In this document: positions 24,541-34,574 of the stretch, piece after piece
Position numbering within the stretch: the first letter of the stretch is position 1
Layout of the letters: every line of letters starts with the position of its first letter
Source: Archegozetes longisetosus
Taxonomy: Eukaryota > Arthropoda > Arachnida > Sarcoptiformes > Trhypochthoniidae
Length of the DNA stretch: 64,000 nucleotides
Direction: 5' to 3'
Assembly: GCA_018873245.2 (NCBI GenBank)
Contig: JAEMBT020000006.1
Span: forward strand, 13,858,387-13,922,386
Position numbers and translations under genes: made by a program
The notes under the pieces: generated by a model
The model's input: the letters and a program-made list of their open reading frames with translations, nothing else
What the model was told of the DNA's origin: nothing
Database searches by the model: none

Positions 24541-25335
24541 ATGGATCAATTGATAGAAGAGTTAAATTCAATGAAAATTAATTGCAATAAAAGTAAATCA
24601 AATGGTGATCAAAATGAGAATAAAGTTGAATTGATCGAAACCTACGCTAAGACTGTACTGTCGGTCACGTGGACTCACGAGACAAGAATAACAAACGATT
24701 CGTTTAAAAGTGAGACATCAGAACGAGACATGCAGACAATTATCTATTTATTGGATGGAATTAAAGAATTATGCCATGATTTCAATGATGAGAAGACTAG
24801 CAATGATAGCAACGATTATACTTGTGTTAAGACTTTGTTAGGCATTGATTTTGTCGAATGTCTACTTTGGAGAAAAGGAGCACTTCTTTATGCTTATTGC
24901 AATTGTAAACTAAGTAATGATAAGAATCTTTTAAATAATCAAGAGTTAGCTGATACAAGTGATGGACTCATTGATGAAGAAGAAAAACATAAGATGTTGA
25001 CGTATTTAATTGATGGTATCCAATGGTTTAAATTATTCTTAAGTCAGAGACAGTCATCGGACGATGTGTTGACTGATGAGGTTTCTAATACTCAATCATT
25101 GATAGCAAATAATATTTTTAGTGATAATCATTTGCTGTCAATGATGTATTTGTCAGAAATGTGTTATTGGTATGAGAAATACTCTAACGAATGGAAACTA
25201 TATGTTCACACAAACTTTGACGTTGTAGAATGCGCTAAACGTTATTTAACTATTTACGTGAATGCCGTTGAAAATTGTTTTAAAAGTTTTGGCTGGAATT
25301 GTGATAAAGCAAAACAATTATTAACTCTTATTTAA
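24541..25335 (+). CDS. RIMOC1 (C5orf51) homologue, RAB7A/MON1-CCZ1-associated protein
   Basis: Single exon, 264 aa. I recognise it by several blocks shared with human C5orf51/RIMOC1: VELIETYAKTVLSVTW, ECLLWRKGALLYAYC (human ECLSWRRGALLYMYC), LLDGI/LIDGI, IFSDNHLLSMMYLSEMCYW (human IFSDIHLLAMMYSGEMCYW) and a C-terminal YV..VE...K..GWN..KAKQLL. The human protein binds RAB7A and the MON1-CCZ1 exchange factor and promotes RAB7A recruitment during mitophagy. The fly or mite role is inferred only. It is mostly helical and soluble, without signal or membrane segments, and close in length to the human protein (294 aa). Poly(A) signal AATAAA at 25449-25454. It lies head to head with the mitochondrial ACP gene. 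Confidence 0.88.
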   Translation: MDQLIEELNSMKINCNKSKSNGDQNENKVELIETYAKTVLSVTWTHETRITNDSFKSETSERDMQTIIYLLDGIKELCHDFNDEKTSNDSNDYTCVKTLLGIDFVECLLWRKGALLYAYCNCKLSNDKNLLNNQELADTSDGLIDEEEKHKMLTYLIDGIQWFKLFLSQRQSSDDVLTDEVSNTQSLIANNIFSDNHLLSMMYLSEMCYWYEKYSNEWKLYVHTNFDVVECAKRYLTIYVNAVENCFKSFGWNCDKAKQLLTLI

Positions 25336-26068
25336 TTCATAGTTAAACACAATTTTGAACTATTTTAAAGTTATGATTGATTTATATAATTTTATTTTGT
25401 TTACACACTTGTAGCTTATTCTTATTTTCTAAGTGATAGTTGGAAAGCAATAAAAAGTGAACTTATTATACTCAAACGAGCTATAGACATATTGTTGAAT
25501 AGCAATGATTGTTATATTAGCTTATTTTTCAAAGCCTCAGTTTCCAGACTCCGGTATAATTTCCGATCATCAAAGAATCACAAATAAAGTTGAATTATTA
25601 AGATCTTACAATAGAATCTTTTATTTGTCTATAAGATTTTAAGATCAGTCAAACAAATTAAACGAGCTCCGTATTTAATAGTTCCTATCATTTGGGTGTG
25701 CAATGTTTGATACACCGGCTCAGGAAAGGGTGTAAAAAATTGACTAATAAGTGTAATTAGCGGTTGATAAAATTAAGGCACAGAATAATTGTTATGAAGA
25801 TCGCCTGTAACGTTTAAAAACTATTCTCAGTGGCTAAGTATTAATAATGCATATTTGCATCCTTAACTGCGCGTGAATTTAGTTATCAAATTTAAAATAA
25901 AGATTTCATTCTCTATCAAAATGACAATAAATGAATTCTATCTTCTCTGTACCAGTCAATCAATTTATATACTGTCGAATAGGTACTTGAAATTTTCATT
26001 AATCGTTTTCAATCAAGTTTTTCGTAGAATTAATTTCTTTTAATAAAATATCAGAGAAATACTCAAAA
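25336..26068. other. intergenic, no gene seen
   Basis: Holds the RIMOC1 3' end and the upstream region of the next gene. No coding or repeat signal was recognised. Confidence 0.45.
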
Positions 26069-27375
26069 ATGTTCTTACATGCGATGATTGCCTTTATTTG
26101 TTCACTTATAACAATTTCTTACTCATTGCCTGATATTTATTGTAACCCGTTCTTTGGCACAATCACAAAATTAGTCAACGATTCATATTTTATAGTCGAT
26201 GGAAGTGCAAACTTTTGGTTAGCTCGGGATAACGAAGAAGTTAGAAGAGAGTCAAGTTTAGGTAAAGTTATGGATTTTCGAACCGAAAGCGGTGCTCGCA
26301 TAGGACAAAGTAAAACCATAAATGGTTACTTCACGACATTTGACTTAACATTTATGGTCAATTTCGACGGCAAGTGCGAAGCATTACGCGAACAAATTTA
26401 TGGACTCAAAGTAAGTAAACAATGACTTAGTTTTAGAAAATTGAAGTTAGTTTTAATTATTTAATTGAATTTTTAATTATAAACAGTTTACAAAGTCTGA
26501 TTTAACTGTTTATACATGTTACTCAAACCTTGTCTGGAGTGATGTTTCGTGGATGAACACCTTAAATATGGGACACGAATTCCTAAATAAAGCGAATAAC
26601 TTAATTTCTATAAATCAAACTATTAATGCTATCTTGAACTTCAAGATGAAGGGTATGCTTGTTTTTCAAGGTATATTTACATTCATGTCTTCGTCATTAG
26701 TACAATTGCAGAGCAAACTTATAAAACTTAACTTATTTAGGTTCAAATTTGACTTATGTTCACTGCGATCGAACCAAAGGCTGGCAATTATATGTAGGAA
26801 ATCCAATTGAATTTGTTCCGCCTTATACTATCAACTATGGGGAAATATTTGGTGGACTTGTAGATAATGACAGACAAATCTTATATCTGTTTCCAGCAGT
26901 GATTAGCTCTACAAGAGCATATATTAGGAAAACATTCCATAACTGTAGCTTCACTTTCAAAGTAATATTTTTCGTAATTTTTGTTTCAAAAACTAAGCAA
27001 TTAGTTCACTTTCAGACTGGAAAAGATACAAAAATAAGACTGAACTGCAAAAGACAAACTTATCAGGACTTATGCGAATCTCAAGCGTTTTTGAGAAAAT
27101 ACAAACTGGTTTTAGCAATTGTTGGCGCAGTCGTTTTAATTTTTTTGTTGTCCATATGTTTTGGACTTTATTTTTGTTACAAGAATAGGCGAAATGATTC
27201 CCCAGAACTGAGAACTTTAGCCGAAGACAAAGTGAGTGTTAATGTATCAAAAAATGTAAGTGAGACGTCTAAATTGGGATCACCGCCAAAACCAATTCTC
27301 GCCAGAGAACGAACTTTTGGACAATTGAAACCAACTCTAAAACGCATTCGAACTGTTGATTTTCCAAACAGATAA
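26069..27375 (+). CDS. unrecognised type I membrane protein
   Basis: Four exons: 26069-26410, 26487-26670, 26741-26961 and 27016-27375, with phases 0, 1 and 0 agreeing, about 368 aa. I do not recognise a family. A cleavable signal peptide (first ~20 residues, ending near SYSLP) precedes an ectodomain of about 250 residues with Cys pairs (IYCNPFF, GKCEAL, TCYSN, HCDRTKGW, HNCSF, LNCKRQTY, LCESQ) and N-glycosylation sites. One strong membrane helix (LVLAIVGAVVLIFLLSICFG) is followed by a basic anchor YKNRR and a cytoplasmic tail of about 80 residues with KPILARERTFG and PTLKRIRTVDF repeats. The third intron is 54 bases, in frame and free of stops, so it may be retained. Poly(A) signals at 27494 and 27519. 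Sequence composition resembles its neighbours. Confidence 0.75.
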
Positions 27376-27951
27376 AAGTTGCTGCAACTAATAATTTACT
27401 TATATGAAAGAATATGTTGTTTTTGAAAAGCATTCGAGTTATAGTTTGTTTAACTTGGGTTTATTATTTCGATAATTGTTTTGAATGAGCGCTAATAAAA
27501 TTGATTTGTTTTCCTTTCAATAAAGTACAACTCTTTCTCTGCTGTATTTAATTTTGGGTTCAAAGTATTGACTTTATATAATTGAAGTAATGTATCTGAT
27601 AGGAGTTTTCTGATTAAGCTTAAAACTTGTTCAGAAAATCTCATAATCAGACATTCGACTGCTTTTGATCTCTGTATTGGACTAATAATTAGATTATGAT
27701 TAGTGAAAAGAATGTACAGCTATACTTCACTTTATCGTATTGTTTGAAAGTTCTTAAGTTAAATTTATCGAAGTAAATAAGTTCATGTATAGGATTAATA
27801 ACAAGTCATTCGATTGCATATCAGCTTCTCTGAGATAAAAAATACTCTACAAAAGCGATAAATACACTGAGTCGTAAACGTTTGAGCGTCAAAACACAAT
27901 TAGTTACTCAAACAATAAGCAAAATTTTGTGTTGTTTTATCAATTGTCGTA
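27376..27951. other. intergenic spacer
   Basis: Contains AATAAA copies at 27494 and 27519 for the upstream gene and the presumed promoter of the alpha-glucosidase gene. Nothing else was seen. Confidence 0.45.
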
Positions 27952-30786
27952 ATGTTACGGAATTTATTGATTTTTGCATTTCTAGTTCTAAATGCCAATT
28001 TTATAGAAAGTTCAAAAGTTCCTACGCTTGGATGTAGTAATATTCCAGATGACGAAAGACTTGACTGCAATCCTGATTCTCCCGATGAGAAGGTTTGCGA
28101 ATCTCGTGGTTGTTGTTGGCGGGCATCAGATTCAAAGAATCTGACGTTTGGTCCACCCTATTGTTACTTTCCAAGAGATTATTCTGGTTATAAAGTGATC
28201 GAAATCAATGAAAATCCTGGAAATATAACAGTTTTATTGAGTCGACAAACACTCTCTGGTTTCGCAAACGATGCCAAATTTGTATTAATTCAGATCGATT
28301 TGATAAACGAACAAACAGTTCGACTAAGGTTTTTAGACGCAAATTCGTCGCGATACGAAGTGCCAGTTCCTAAACTAAATATCAATAGATCAATAAAACT
28401 GGACCCAAATGAAACTCTTTATGAAGTGAATGTCTCATACAATGGATCACTAACTGTAACGAGAAAATCAACGAAAACTATTATATTCCAAACCAATTTA
28501 AATCTACTAACATATTCTGATCAATACCTTCAAATGGCATCTAAACTTCCATCTGATTATGTCTACGGTTTGGGTGAACACAAAGATGTTTTCCGAAAGA
28601 AGGCCACATGGAAACGCTACACAATGTTTGCGTTCGATATCGAACCTGTTTCTAACATCCATTTATATGGTGTTCACCCGTTTTACTTAACAGTTGAGGA
28701 TGATTCCGGTAACAGTGATGGTTTATTCATGTTCAACAGCAACGCAATGGACATACTTTTGCAACCAACGCCTGCTATAACATGGAGGACAATCGGCGGT
28801 ATATTTGATTTATTCATCTTCATGGGCCCAGAACCTCAACAAGTTGTTCGTCAATATATAAATCTAATCGGATTACCGCCAATACCTCCTTACTGGTCAC
28901 TTGGCTTCCACTTATGCCGTTGGGGTTATAACAACTTAAGTAATACCGAGAAAACATTGCAAAGAAATCTTGACGTAGGAGTCCCAATTGATGTCCAATG
29001 GATTGATATCGACGCCATGAATAATGGAAATGATTTTACATACGACCCAATTAATTTTGCGGGACTTCCACAGTTTATTGATAAATTGCATAACGATGGA
29101 AGACGTTATGTTTCAATGTTTGATGTTGGAGTTGGCGGAGGAGAACCCAACGGAACTTATCCACCATATGATGATGGCTTGAAAGCTGATATCTTTATAA
29201 AGAATGCTTCAGGGGATATACTTCGAGCTCATGTCTGGAACAAGTACGGAACTGTTTATCCAGATTTCACAAATCCTAAAACAATCTCATATTGGACTAA
29301 ACAGTACCAACGTTTTCACGAGATAATCAAATTCGATGGTGTCTGGAACGATATGAATGAGCCATCAGATTTTGATGAGGGATCTGCTAATGGTTGTCCT
29401 AAATCTCCATATGAAGATCCACAGTACTTACCAGGGCTTACTATAAAGCTTAGAACCAAAACGATTTGTATGACTGCTAAGCAATATGCAGGCATTCATT
29501 ATAACGTTCACAGTCTTACTGGACTTATGCAAACTATTGCTTCCAATCAGTAATTATCTATTTTCTATTCAACTTTAATTCAAGTGTTTACTAAGTTATT
29601 CTTACCTGTGCCAGTGCTCTCAAAACTGTTCTGAAGAAGAGGCCATTCATAATATCTCGATCGACTTTCGCAGGTCAGGGACATTTTGGTGGTCACTGGT
29701 CTGGAGATATATATTCAACGTGGGAATCGATGAAAAATACTATTCCATGTATTTATTACTGAACGCATCAAATTTTTAGAAAATGTTTAACTAATGTTAT
29801 AAATGTTTGACAGCAATACTGGATTTCAACATGTTTGGAACACCATTAATGGGGGCCGATATTTGTGGCTTTACCGGAAACACAAGTCCAGAACTGTGTG
29901 CTCGTTGGTCAGCATTGGGCGCATTTTATCCATTTTCTCGAAACCATAACTCTATTGATAACATAGATCAAGATCCAGCAGCCCTAGGACCAATAGTGAT
30001 CGCAGCCGCTAAAAGCTCTCTTACAATACGCTATAAATTACTGCCCTATCTATATACACTTTTCTATAAGGCTAACCAATTTGGTGATACAGTGTTTCGT
30101 CCACTTTTCTTTGAATTTGTTACCGATAAGATTTCATATGAGATTGAGACACAATTCATGTGGGGATCAGCTCTCATGATAATTCCAACTCTAGAGAAAG
30201 ATGCCACTCAAGTCAAAGGCTATCTACCATCAGGAATATGGTATGACTTCATTAAATCGACACCAATTTCGAGTAGAGGTGAATATTTTATCTTTAACTC
30301 ATCGCTAACTGATCCGCCAGTCGTTCTCATACGTTCTGGTCATATAATTCCGTGTCAACAACCAATGCCGACGACTACACAGTCGCGTAATTCTAACTTT
30401 TCATTGATTGTTGCTTTGAATGAAAATAAAGTAGCATTTGGTCAACTTTATTGGGACGATGGAGAAAGCATTCAAGATGAGAATCTTCAATATAATTTGC
30501 TTACGTTTGTTGCTCAAAACGTAAGTTTTCAATTGGGAACAAGATTCTCATTGACTTATCTGCCTTTTTGTTTTAGGGCACTTTAACTTTACATCAAGAA
30601 AAGTATGAATTCAAGTCTCTGATGCCATTAAATCAAATTTCTATACTTGGTATCGATCGAAAACCCGAAGATGTTAGCCTTAATGGGAATATCGTTTCCT
30701 TTGAGTATGATGAGGATATAAAGAAACTTAGTTTAAACGATATAAAAATTGATTTGTCTTTAAAATTGGAGGTTGTTTGGAACTAA
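27952..30786 (+). CDS. GH31 acid alpha-glucosidase with trefoil domain (GAA / maltase type)
   Basis: Four exons: 27952-29549, 29615-29748, 29814-30520 and 30577-30786, phases agreeing, 882 aa (human GAA has 952). It hydrolyses terminal alpha-1,4-glucosyl bonds of glycogen or maltose. Signal peptide at about 1-20. P-type trefoil at about 26-73 (RLDCNPD, CESRGCCW, PPYCYFP). The GH31 N-terminal beta domain has YGLGEHKD. The barrel carries FHLCRWGY, QWIDIDAMN and the nucleophile motif WNDMNEPSDF (Asp467). Exon 2 gives ISRSTFAGQGHFGGHWSGD, with the acid/base at Asp564. MGADICGFTGN, RNHNS and WDDGES follow, as in GAA. Lysosomal or secreted gut localisation cannot be told apart. Several N-glycosylation sites are present. 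A (TC)28 run starts 53 bases after the stop. Confidence 0.95.
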
Positions 30787-30835
30787 TTCATTCGGAGAAA
30801 CCGTTTTATATTCATAATAGACTATAAAGTTCATT

Positions 30836-30838
<3 letters not shown>

Positions 30839-30894
<56 letters not shown>
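30839..30894. repeat. (TC)28 microsatellite
   Basis: A perfect dinucleotide run of 56 bases in the 3' flank of the alpha-glucosidase gene. Confidence 0.98.
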
Positions 30895-30897
<3 letters not shown>

Positions 30898-31541
30898 GTT
30901 GCAAAATCTCGCTCAGTACTAAATGAAATTAGAATTATGCAATAATAGCGTAGGTAGACCTAGCTTCTAGGCTGTTTCATAAATTTGGCCGCATTCAAAT
31001 GAATTTTGAGTTTTGCATGATTACGAGAGCGTGCTTCACATAACATAATAGAGATTTGAACTTCTGTATTTGAAACTTCTACTAAGAATCTGAAAACGCT
31101 TGACCCTAATTGGCAAATTATGTAAGCACAAGCTCTCAATAATTAGCAACTCATTTCATTATCGAAGCGCTTATGAGATACTCTATGCATGAATTATTTA
31201 AGTTTTATTGACCGACGTGATCTGCAACAATACAGAGGCAAAAATAATCTATATCATATGGTTCTGTAATACAAATTTTAAAAGAGTCTTTAATCAAGTT
31301 TTGGACCTTGACTTAACAAAATGATGTAAGTACTTTTACTGGAAAATAAAATCGTGTTGCCATTTGATTCTGGTGTTGATATTAATGTATAGGAACGCTT
31401 AGCCATCGATTTTCTATCACAATTCTGCACAGACTCAAACAAAGCTTGAGTCATACCTTCAAAATAACAATAATGTTTCAAATTTTTCTGAAAATAAATT
31501 TCAATTATAATTGAATCGACTGATTTCTAATAAATTGACGT
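30895..31541. other. intergenic, no gene seen
   Basis: AT-rich spacer. A 63-codon minus frame at 31290-31481 shows no family signal. Confidence 0.45.
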
Positions 31542-32333
31542 ATGATATACTTCAACACAATCCCATGTCTCAAATTTATAGTTGTTATCAAAGTATTGAA
31601 CATTTGCCGAACGCTGATCAGAGCAGATAGCTATGTATCGAGATCAAAATCAGTCGGACAGATCTGTTGGTCAGTAAATGAATGCGAGATGTATAGTCAT
31701 TGTTTGAAAGCAGATCCAAACCAAAAGCACGGGACGTGTCAATGTCTGCCTGGATATATTAAAACTGACAATTGGATGCAATGTGTTCAACCCAAAAGTT
31801 ATAACCAGCCCTGCGAGTACTCCGAGCAGTGCAAATACTTCGATAACAATACTATTTGTGACACAGAATTAGGACATTTTATCTTAAAATGTTTATGCGA
31901 TGATCACTATGAATATAGTTCTACACTAATGATGTGTGAGCCGTGCAACCAATTCAGGTGTAAGCGTCCTAGTTCGAAGTTTATCAGTGAATCGTCTTAT
32001 GGTACGCGCAATAGGTACGATCGATGGTATCATAATGTTGACATGCGTTCGATTGGCATTTGGTCTTCGCTTTTAATTATGGCTCTACCTGTTAGTCTAT
32101 TTCTCTTTGTGCTTGGAGTCAGATATACCAGGCATTTTTTTGGTTTTACTGACAGTTCACTTGATCCCACCAATCAATCGATTGCTATTGGTCTTAGGAA
32201 TGAAGTCGAATTGAGAGTCTCAGTGCCTTCCGAAGCAATGTTGAGACTGGAGTTGCCGCCATCTTATGAAGATTGTACTAAGTCTAATAGATTGCCTTCT
32301 TATGAAGAAGCAGTACTAATGCCCAATCAATGA
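31542..32333 (+). CDS. EB-like Cys-rich single-pass membrane protein with two C-terminal PY motifs (paralogue A)
   Basis: Single exon, 263 aa, start ATG at 31542. A hydrophobic N-terminus (about 5-28) can act as a signal peptide. The ectodomain has two Cys-rich modules like arthropod/nematode EB modules: CWSVNECEMYSHC..CQCLPGY, then CEYSEQCKYFDNNTIC..CLCDDHYEY. One membrane helix follows at about 172-194. The cytoplasmic tail ends in PPSY (239-242) and LPSYEEA (251-257), which fit PPxY/LPxY ligands of NEDD4-family WW domains. No exact family name is known to me. Two paralogues in the same layout lie at 52262-53068 and 53696-54448. Function is unknown; a role as an adaptor for ubiquitin-ligase-driven trafficking is inference. 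Confidence 0.85.
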   Translation: MIYFNTIPCLKFIVVIKVLNICRTLIRADSYVSRSKSVGQICWSVNECEMYSHCLKADPNQKHGTCQCLPGYIKTDNWMQCVQPKSYNQPCEYSEQCKYFDNNTICDTELGHFILKCLCDDHYEYSSTLMMCEPCNQFRCKRPSSKFISESSYGTRNRYDRWYHNVDMRSIGIWSSLLIMALPVSLFLFVLGVRYTRHFFGFTDSSLDPTNQSIAIGLRNEVELRVSVPSEAMLRLELPPSYEDCTKSNRLPSYEEAVLMPNQ

Positions 32334-34361
32334 TATCTATTCACAAAAGTTTAAGTTCTTATTAAATGGATCTCATATTCTCATTATTTTGATTTCATGT
32401 TAAAGACAATTATGGAAATCTACTCTTCAAATTTCTAACAAAATCAACGACCTTTTAACTCATAGTTTCAGTTGATTTCACTTTTATTTTATTGATTTAA
32501 TCCAATCTTAAAACTACTTCATTCAACAGCTATTGAAACTTTTCTAAGCTTTTTGAGTGATATACAACGAATATCTTTGAGAATCGATTTGAATTGAAAA
32601 TTATTAGTAGAATATTTAAAGTTTAGCCAATTTTGGAGCTTTGAACTGTGGTGAAGCCATAAAATTTGCAGTGGGGTGCAAAAGTCTGAAATTTAGAAGA
32701 TTGAGGTTGAGAATGCATATACCATATTGATTTTGATTAAGTATATGCTTTCCAATTAAAAATTATTGTAATTTGAACTTAAATTGTAATCTATTTCTAG
32801 TTTGTTTTGTTGCAGCTATTGTAACAAATTAAGAAAATTTCTTATTTATATATAGAGCTTTTTAAGTGAAGTTAGCGATAAACATGAATTGATAGTATCC
32901 AAGCACAAGAAGGTCCCTGCTAGCTTTACCACTAACTTCCAAGTTCAATGTTTTCTCAAAAGGTTAAGATAGTTCTAGAATAAGTCTGAGTTTGTTAATA
33001 GATAGTTAGGTATAATAAATTGGGAATAAATAAGATAAATGGATAATAAAGGAAAACAAAAAGATTAAGTCAATTTGAAACTAATAGTTATTTAAACGAT
33101 TAAGGGATAGGCTTAAGAGATAACTAAAATAAGAATAGAACATTTATTCTACGTTAGTATGAGATGAAGCAAAGATCTAACACATTACCACACTATTGAA
33201 TGTGCATCACATATATCTTATCAAACATTTATTTAATTCTAGTTTTATATGGGAGAGTTACTTTAAATGGTAGATCAAGTGATAGTGAGATTGGCACAAA
33301 ATGTATTATTGATCTACTCATCAGATAAATGTTAATCAATTACCTAATATTGTTCAATTCTAAGATATATTTTTTGATTGCTTGTTAATTTGTGAAACTT
33401 GTAATGTTCTATTTTCTTGTGAGTTTATTTAGAAAATAGTTAATGTAACTGTCAAATTATACTCATTTTACATATGATTGCTGCTATCTTAATATTTAAA
33501 AAACCTTATATTTTTCTAACATTTATTTCAAGTTATTTGTAGTATTTATTTTTCTTGAATATAGCATAAAATTCAATAAAAAAGTAATTTATACTTGAAA
33601 CTTATTAGTTAAAGATTCGCATAAATTTTCAGGTATTGCGATGAATAATGCATAAAAAGTCAATTTGAATGTTAATGAATGCGTGGTCTGACCTAATTTT
33701 AATTGACACATTAAGCTAACCTATTCGAAGAATAATAAAATTAGTAGTCGCGAATCAATCCAGATACAATAAAAGGATATAAAAATAAACCTGAATAATT
33801 TTGTAAAGAAGTCTAAGTATAGAGCTGAAGCAAGATTACTTCAGTCGAAGTTATACTTGCAGTAGGAGTTATTCAGAATATCAAACATGATTCATATGAA
33901 GAAAGGTTTCTTTGCATTTGTTATATACACATGCAATGTTTAATTGCAATCGATTGAGAAGAACTAGGCGAAGCACGATCTAGGAGTATATATTCCCCTA
34001 TTGTGTGTTCTCCTATGTCAATATTTGCAATAAAATCCAATTTGATGGAAGCAACTAGTTTGATGTCAACACTTTAGAATACCTGAACTCTGATCAATGT
34101 TTGTGATCGTATGTTCCAGATCTAGATTCATACAAACTACAGGAAGAATAAGGTCTAAACTGGAATGTAATTCATCTTCAGTACCATAAAAGCGATTCTT
34201 ATATTAACTTATAATAATAAAAGTTTTGATAAAATTTTTGGATAAGACATAAGTAAGTTTTTCATAACTACATGAAAAGTCTTCTTTATTTGGTTGTTTT
34301 GGTTGTGTCTGATATGAAAAATAATATGATAAGAGTAAGTGCTTATAATTTATTTATAGTA
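32334..34361. other. intergenic, no gene recognised
   Basis: Two kilobases of AT-rich DNA between the EB/PY gene and the RFamide-type precursor. Only short frames were seen. A 5' non-coding exon of the precursor gene may lie here: GTAAGT at 34336 is a donor-like match 26 bases before the start. Confidence 0.4.
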
Positions 34362-34574
34362 ATGTTTGATCGTGTCTTCAATTGTCTAATATTCGTCACG
34401 ATGGCAATAATACTCGCGGCACAAGTTTTGGGTCGTGTCCCGCAAAAAGATTATAGGAAGGAGCCAACAGATCATAAGACAACAACAGAATTTCCGGATG
34501 TTATTGTGGAACCGATCTATGATATTCGTATTGATAATAAAGAGAACTGGAAACCAATGAGGTTTGGCAAATAA
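34362..34574 (+). CDS. candidate RFamide-type neuropeptide precursor
   Basis: A 70-codon frame from ATG 34362. Residues 1-24 look like a signal peptide (hydrophobic core LIFVTMAIILAAQVLG). The rest is hydrophilic and ends exactly in WKPMRFGK followed by stop. Gly-Lys after Phe is the classic amidation and trimming signal, so the mature end would be -PMRF-NH2. A dibasic RK at 32-33 would release a 35-residue peptide; cleavage at Lys60 would give a short ENWKPMRF-amide. The frame is open 30 codons further upstream to 34272, but that part contains a donor-like GTAAGT and no family signal. It resembles single-copy RFamides (myosuppressin, sulfakinin, NPF) in layout but has none of their exact endings. 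Class is unresolved. Confidence 0.6.
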   Translation: MFDRVFNCLIFVTMAIILAAQVLGRVPQKDYRKEPTDHKTTTEFPDVIVEPIYDIRIDNKENWKPMRFGK

